NCBI RefSeq assembly: GCF_024868665.1
Contig: NC_079893.1
Span: 7,155,485 to 7,219,484 of the forward strand
Origin: Triplophysa rosa
Lineage: Eukaryota > Chordata > Actinopteri > Cypriniformes > Nemacheilidae
Length of the DNA stretch: 64,000 nucleotides
Direction of reading: 5' to 3'
Shown: positions 58,451 to 64,000 of the stretch, in pieces
Layout: the number at the start of each line of letters is the position of its first letter
Position numbering within the stretch: the stretch's first letter is position 1
The notes under the pieces: generated by a model
The model's input: the letters and a program-made list of their open reading frames with translations, nothing else
What the model was told of the DNA's origin: nothing
Databases searched by the model: none
Translations under genes and position numbers: made by a program

Positions 58451-58534
58451 CATTATAAGCTGGAGCATTAAAATTTGTGCTCATTTGTGCTGTTCATTAA
58501 GGGAGTGTCCCAATACTTTTGTTCACATTGTGTA

Positions 58535-60187
58535 TTTATTTGCCATGGACATGGCAATCCCAGAATGCATTGTGAGAAATTAAACTTGAAGTGGACAGCA
58601 GTCTTGCGTCCCCAAATCATAACACTGTTGAAAAACAGATGACTTATAAGTATTATAAAGTAAGATCCTAAAATTCTATCTCAAGGATCTCAAAAGCACT
58701 TTTTTAAGACATCCCCTCTTGCCAGGAGCATCTTTTTTGTTAAAAAGGTGAATCCAGACATTAACCGGAGCGACACCCAATCATAAGTGTGAGAGAATGA
58801 ACCTCATCTTCCTTTTAACTCGCGCAACCTGCCTTCCCGCCAGCGTAGACCCGGGTCAGGCTCAAAACAGACCCCTGGGCCGTACTGCCATCACAGGAGA
58901 ACAGAACACAATCTCAGCCTGTAATAGTGTCACCCGGCCCGCCCCAAGGGTGGCCATCTTAACTGCACCTCTCCTCACCTGAGCCGAACAATGCAGGCCG
59001 CAATTACTCCATGTGCGCACACACACAGGAGAGAAGAGAGAGAAAGACTCGTATAAACGAGATTTCCATTTTAATCTAGCGTGGGAGCCCATGGGAGCTG
59101 CAGACGGAAGGATTTTCCTTTGGCGCTCTGTCGGGACTCATGCGTTTCTCTGATTTATGGATATTAGTCGGGATACGAGCAATATCAGAACGAGCGCGGG
59201 AGAGGACGAATATCGGTCAGCGCCACAGTGTTAAGTTTCTTTTCTTAATCTGTATTGATCCAAAATTCCAGTGCTTCAGATTTAATAGACAGCAGAGAAT
59301 CTACAGGCCGAGCTCTGAGGCTCAGGGGAGGAAAAAACCGTTGAGGAGATTTAGAGTGATATTGAAATGTGAGATAAATCAAATCATGGCCAAATTAAAC
59401 CATTCCAGAAATTGTTTACTGTGAAACTTTTAACATTCAAGTCGCAGATGTAATTCAAAGCTGCACGGAATGTAATTAAACATTGCAAAATAAAAATCCT
59501 ATAGATAAGTATCTTTGTTAAAAACACATTCCCTTTAATAAAGTTTATTCTCAGAACTAGTGAAAAAATACACTCATATTTACAAGACATTCTTTGAAAA
59601 CAAGCTTGTTTTCAAGTCAATTTAGATGTGTTTTTACCCATGGCATCAGATGGCAAGATATTTTTATATACCATGACTTACACAGCCCACATCATCAGTT
59701 ATTTATTTTATTTACATGAATCAAAACATACTAAAAATAAAGGTATTATCACGGTACTCGATGCGAAAATAATTTAGTTTAGCTGGCCATGTTTCCAATT
59801 AAAAACATCTAAACTAACTATTATCTGATTTATGCGACAAGTGTAACAGAAAACATCTTTAAACATTGTCATCGGAGTTTATTCTTAAAACAAGAACATA
59901 AAATAAGATATCATCTCTTATTCCACGTTTTTTCTTTCTTGCGAATGCATTTTGTTTTAATCAGGTTGAGATATATTTACAGAGAATTAGGACCAAATGT
60001 GGACTAACAATCTTTTTATCTTTGCAAGAAGATTTAATTGAGAAGAGGACTTGTTTAAAATGTCTACGCTTTTTCATGCAGTTCAACGTATCGATTCACA
60101 CCTCTCCTATTTTCTGCACTGTGACTTTGACCTCACCTCTGAAATGTCTGACTGTCTCAGAGAAAGACAAGTAGTGGAGCATTCAGA
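58535..60187. other. unique DNA
   Basis: No gene. ORFs around 58797-59424 on both strands overlap each other and show no domain. The sequence at 58780-59000 is locally GC-richer. Confidence 0.35.
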
Positions 60188-60212
60188 CAGGCAGACAGAC
60201 AGACAGACAGAG
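60188..60212. repeat. (CAGA)n microsatellite
   Basis: About six copies of CAGA/GACA. It makes a Cys-Leu-Ser-Val repeat ORF on the minus strand. Confidence 0.9.
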
Positions 60213-61712
60213 GTCAGATTGTGAGACAGAACTCCGGATGACGGAGGTAAAGATGGGAGGGTAGAGGAAAGTACTTCACATAGCTGGATTTGTGTGCCGA
60301 TCACAGGATGAGCCAGAGGAAATCTGTGTGAAATTATGCTAATCCATCTATATAATATGCAGGGAGTTGCTACACAAACTTTTTTCCTTTCCCATAGAGG
60401 AGGAGGAGATTTATCCCACAAAAAGAGGCGGGTTACACAGATGCTTAGAAATAATGTAACACAATGAAAAGATGTAGGCAGGAGGTTGTCCTGTTAAGAT
60501 GGAGATTTGTCGGACATCTGAAAAGATCGGGCCACCAGGATTGCTAAAGTCAAAACCGACAAGCAATCACACGTCTTGATTATGTTATGTTGTATTACCT
60601 AAAATATTTATTATATTCCTTATCCAATATTAGTATAATGAGGTCAGATATTGTTCAGAGAGGTCAAAGACATAAACATTCACTAAAAAGCACATCTGCG
60701 TCTTTGGAAAGGGATGGAGAACCTCTCTGCAAACAAACAAGCATTACAAGACTAATTCACTTAGAAGAAAATCTTCGAGGTACTGCTCCCAGCCTTAAAA
60801 TGATTATTAAAATGGTCTCAGGGATTTTCTCTTTTAATACTATTAAAAACACACGTAATCTTGTGTCCCCGTCATTTGTATAATTCACCAGAAATCTGCT
60901 GGCTGTTGTGAACTTTTGTTTTTCTCCATAGCAGAGCGCTCGGTGTCCTGCTCGAGTTATATAATTTTACAGCCGGAGTTATTAATAAAACAATACACTA
61001 ATACAGCCCCGCTTTATTATCGCCAAGCATTTGTTATGGTGCAGCTGTGACCTCAATTAAATTTAAAGGCCATTTTACAGGCTTAGATTTTCTCCGGGGG
61101 TTTAATCTCCTAAAACCTGAATAACCCAAAGGCAGCATGACTTTAAAGCCCTCTGTCTTTCTCAAAATGAAAGAATTCATTTCATGAAATAATTCACTTT
61201 AATTATAATGTGTAACACTGAGTCCTAACCAGTCGCGAAAGCAATACACGGCCGGCGATGGTTTACATTTCTGTGATGTCACAGCTGACAGCTCCGCCCA
61301 CACAGAGATTCGATTGAAGTTCTACTCTTCGTGAATATTGATCATTAAACATAAACGACAAGTTATTTACCAGTCACAACGATAGCGACCATGTATAATT
61401 TACCTTAGAACGTGTTTTTTCGTATTAGCACATAGCGTTGTAGTTATTGCTGCTTTTGTTTAAACAGAGAATAAATCAGCTTGTTATATTATAAAAAACA
61501 AGACATTTTCTTACAAGAGCCTTTTTCTACAAGTTTATTGTAGGCTCAGCTCAATGTTGTCAAGGACCAAAAATGATTATCACAAAATGAGGTTACGGCT
61601 AAAAACAGATTTAGAAACATGTGCTCACAACAGATTACAAAGGAATATATTCACAAGACCAATCAGAGACTATAGTCCTAATGACATCACAATGGAACAG
61701 GTCTAATACTCC
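60213..61712. other. unique DNA, candidate conserved non-coding element at 60930-61140
   Basis: No gene. About 60930-61140 is dense in AT-rich homeobox-like motifs (GTTATTAATAAAAC, CTCAATTAAATTTAAAGGCC) embedded in mixed sequence. About 61250-61330 contains TGTGATGTCACAGCTGACAG and GCTCCGCCCACAC and might be a promoter-like piece or old repeat. Not tested. Confidence 0.3.
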
Positions 61713-61845
61713 TTAAAGAGATAGTTTACCCAAAAATGAAAATTCTGTCCTCAGTCACTCTCCGTCAGGTTGTTCCAAACCTGTCTAAATGTATTTGTTA
61801 CACTGAACACAGAGAAAGATATTTGGAAGAATGTCAGTAAAAAAT
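61713..61845. mobile_element. left half of an Angel-like MITE, second subfamily
   Basis: TTAA at 61713-61716, then AGAGATAGTTTACCC, AAAATTCTGTCCTCAGTCAC and GATATTTGGAAGAATGTCAG. The mirrored half is missing. Closest to 35065-35341. Confidence 0.65.
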
Positions 61846-63424
61846 TGGGAATACATACAGTATGCATGCTTCCGTCCTACGTAGTATGCAAAAAACAACA
61901 TATTGCTTTATTATGTAACTTTGCAAGACAACAAAAATAGCAACAGGCAACTGAATGTGTGTTGCTTTGGTTGTTCAGGTCAAGACAGCTTTCATGATTT
62001 TGTTAAAAGAGGTTGATTCATGGCAGTCTAACCTAACCAAGAACCTAATCATGTTTTGTGAACTTAACGTAGTGTGGATTTTATCCCACATTTGACCACT
62101 GTGTTAGTGATCAGTGGTTATATGCCCTGCAGATTTAAAGGGCCGGCGAGCAGCCAATTTTTCTGGTCCAGAGTCACATTTTCTTCAGTGGAAATGTGTG
62201 AAACAGGGCCAAATCAGAACTGGTGGAAAAGCATGATAGACTGTTTACCCAAGGGGTTATGTGAACTACTCTCCAATTAATTTATTAAGCACATCTAATA
62301 AGATCCTTGTTGGCATATTTATATATGTATCATTTCTGCTTAAAACTGGCCCCCTAGAAATGCTCTACTTTGAGTGCTGGATGAAAAACTGTCTACAGCA
62401 ATAATTTTAGTGTTATATCACCTTCAAGTATGTCTGTCAATCAATTCCCCCCATGTCATGACTGTAAGACCCTCAATCTGAGAAACAGGTCTTAATAAAT
62501 TTCCTCTTGACCAAAGTGATGTTAACAAACAGCGAAACATTAAATTGAAAAAGCAATCCACTTCAGTACTAATAAAGGCACTATTTCCATTGAGCACAAA
62601 CCCTTTTCCAATTATCCATCTCATGTGTATGTTCTGCTCAGTTCTGTCAAAGCGTCCAGGACTCAAAGCTCGCCCCCAACCCCTGCCGTGTGTCCCGCAG
62701 GGCCATGCCGTATTTACCCAGGGACTGATTGAGCTAATATTGAAATGTAATTTAGCGAGAGCCAAGACCTGCGAGCGCGTCTATCACAAGACCCATTTAA
62801 ACTAATGAAAGAGGAAGAAGGTTCCCTGCAGGAGGGGCTACATGATTCAAAGCGACACCGCTGACAGTCGGCAAACAGACAATAGGGGTGATGATGATTA
62901 ATCTTCACAAATTAAAGTTGATCTGAAATAAATAAAAAGTGTCAGAGGGTGAGAGGAGATGAGATAATGAGGAAGGGGTGCAAAAGGTGAGACAGGCCCA
63001 TCTGCTTTGAGAAAAAAGAGGGAAGATGATTTTGCCCATGTCACTCCAGAGAAAACGTACAGACTGCAACACAGGTGTTGACGCATTGTTGATGCAAAAT
63101 ACATCATCTAAAGGTGAGTGATAGCAGTTTATTGTGTTTATTTAGTGTTGCTACTTCCTGTCATTAACTAAAGTATTTATGCAACATTTAAGGCAACCCA
63201 GAATTTAGAATTTTCCCACCTCCCACTTCAAAATAACACCTGGGACATCCAACTTGTGAACTCAGAGCAGATCGATCAACCCTGACCTCAGTGAGATACA
63301 TCATTGGACCATTCAAAATGGCGGCTAGTTCTGCTACCAGCGTGGAGCTACATGTGAAACGTAAAAAAATATATAGTTATTTTACAGCACAAACTGACAG
63401 CGTTTTCATGCTCTCAACCCACAC
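61846..63424. other. unique DNA, candidate conserved non-coding element at 62410-62930
   Basis: No gene accepted. A 113-codon ORF at 62424-62765 (-) overlaps an 86-codon ORF at 62545-62805 (+) in repeat-free sequence with motifs such as CTAATATTGAAATGTAATTT. I think regulatory constraint is likelier than coding. Confidence 0.3.
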
Positions 63425-63585
63425 TAAATACCTTAAAAAAGTACCTCAGATTGGTACCATGCAGATAAGTTACCTATCGATACCAAATGTATACATATCT
63501 GTACCTAAATGGTACATATTTAGGATCTTTTTAAAGTGTACCATGACAGTGACCGCTTATGTACCATTTTCCTGAAAGCGCACAC
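63425..63585. repeat. GTACC-rich repeat
   Basis: Repeated GTACCTCAG, GGTACCATGC, TGTACCTAAA, GGTACATATT and GTACCATTTT units in 160 bp, resembling a fish repeat built of GTACCT motifs. Ends not resolved. Confidence 0.45.
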
Positions 63586-63635
63586 ATTCCTTCTCATAAT
63601 AATGAAAACATGGAGCAAATAGGACACATACACCA

Positions 63636-64000
63636 GGGGTTCTCAACCTTTTTGACTCCCCCCACTGTATTCAACAATATTCAAAGGACCCCCTCCCGCT
63701 CACAAAAATCCAATAAAATATTTTAGTGCTTGGCATTAGCTGGAAAAATGTTTATTCATTTAAAAATGGACAAATAATAGGATCAAATCATTTTTAAAGC
63801 AAAATTAAAAACAAAAACTATGTTTTTCATTTTTCCTTATTTTTAAATGTATTTCTCATTTAGTCTCTTTTTCAAGTATAAGAGCGTACTCACATATATC
63901 CCGGTTGCTCTCAACTGTGCCCGAGCACGATTGTCCCCCCTCCCCACGCTCACATTGCTCTTAACCATCCACACCCAGGCACGCTTTCATCATTACAATG
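63636..64000 (+). mobile_element. hAT-like element, left part, cut by window end
   Basis: Starts CAGGGGTTCTCAACCTTTTT followed by GACTCCCCCC, the usual left end of Charlie/Tip100-type hAT elements. It continues to the end of the window, so size and coding content cannot be judged. Confidence 0.5.

Larger units (their letters stand above)
56967..58532 (-). mobile_element. Tc1/mariner relic with a large insertion
   Basis: TA lies outside both ends (56965-56966 and 58533-58534). Ends CACTACATAGACAAAAGTA and TACTTTTGTTCACATTGTG are inverted. Apart from the insertion at 57198-58450, only about 310 bp remain, including a transposase trace on the minus strand at about 57085-57150. Confidence 0.65.

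Noticed and set aside
60107..60421. 104-codon minus-strand ORF with Cys/Ser repeats
   Set aside because: It includes the CAGA microsatellite and has no domain.
62424..62765. 113-codon minus-strand ORF
   Set aside because: No domain, no splice sites, and an overlapping plus-strand ORF; more likely non-coding.
1..64000. CRISPR arrays, operons, rRNA genes, retroviral or LTR genes
   Set aside because: No regularly spaced repeats, polycistronic layout, rRNA-like blocks or reverse transcriptase/protease motifs were seen; the genome is eukaryotic.

Overview
The window reads as teleost fish nuclear DNA, most likely from a cyprinid (carp, goldfish, barb or zebrafish relatives). The base composition is AT-rich, there are long CA, TA and GA microsatellites, and canonical GT-AG introns are visible inside one transposase gene. 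It is packed with DNA transposons and MITEs of types I know to be common in cyprinids: Angel-like fold-back elements, hAT MITEs with TAGGG/CCCTA ends, Tc1/mariner elements and TTAA-flanked elements carrying THAP-domain remnants. This assignment rests on the remembered look of these families; no search was run. No prokaryotic gene, rRNA, CRISPR array or retroviral gene was seen.

No complete ordinary host gene was recognised in 64 kb. The only candidate non-transposon coding piece is a possible 3'-terminal exon at about 35.49-35.73 kb (+). The window is probably intergenic, or lies inside a very long intron. Several stretches without repeats (about 17.3-17.5, 18.17-18.5, 24.2-24.5, 41.7-41.9, 60.9-61.15 and 62.4-62.9 kb) have the homeobox-site-rich texture often seen in vertebrate conserved non-coding elements. 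That is inference only.

Layout. 0-14 kb: unique DNA with a repeat holding two TAA-flanked MITEs (2.05-3.43 kb), hAT MITEs (4.2 and 12.6-13.3 kb), Angel copies (6.1, 7.3-8.4, 10.2, 13.4 kb), a hAT remnant with a BED-like start (7.3-8.1 kb), a THAP/TTAA element (8.6-9.3 kb) and a tRNA-derived SINE (13.7 kb). 14.5-17.0 kb: an intron-containing IS630-Tc1-mariner element on the minus strand with D-35-E spacing. 17.5-36.8 kb: MITEs, two more THAP elements (20.3 and 27.7 kb), an 850-bp hAT MITE, a truncated hAT-like element and a stacked nest at 31.8-33.3 kb. 36.97-38.56 kb: a nearly complete DD34E Tc1 element broken by two frameshifts. 38.6-50.4 kb: mostly unique, with a cleanly flanked hAT MITE (42.9 kb), an inverted copy of the 850-bp MITE (44 kb) and a fourth THAP element split by a later insertion (47.0-48.6 kb). 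50.4-53.35 kb: two opposed copies of one transposon forming a large interrupted palindrome that carries further insertions. 53.4-64 kb: small fold-back MITEs, a Tc1/mariner relic invaded by a 1.25-kb element (57-58.5 kb), unique DNA, and the start of a hAT-like element at the right edge.

The genes do not form a pathway. The main story is layered transposition. Two groups that share the target TTAA, namely THAP-coding elements and Angel-like MITEs, together account for at least fourteen insertions.
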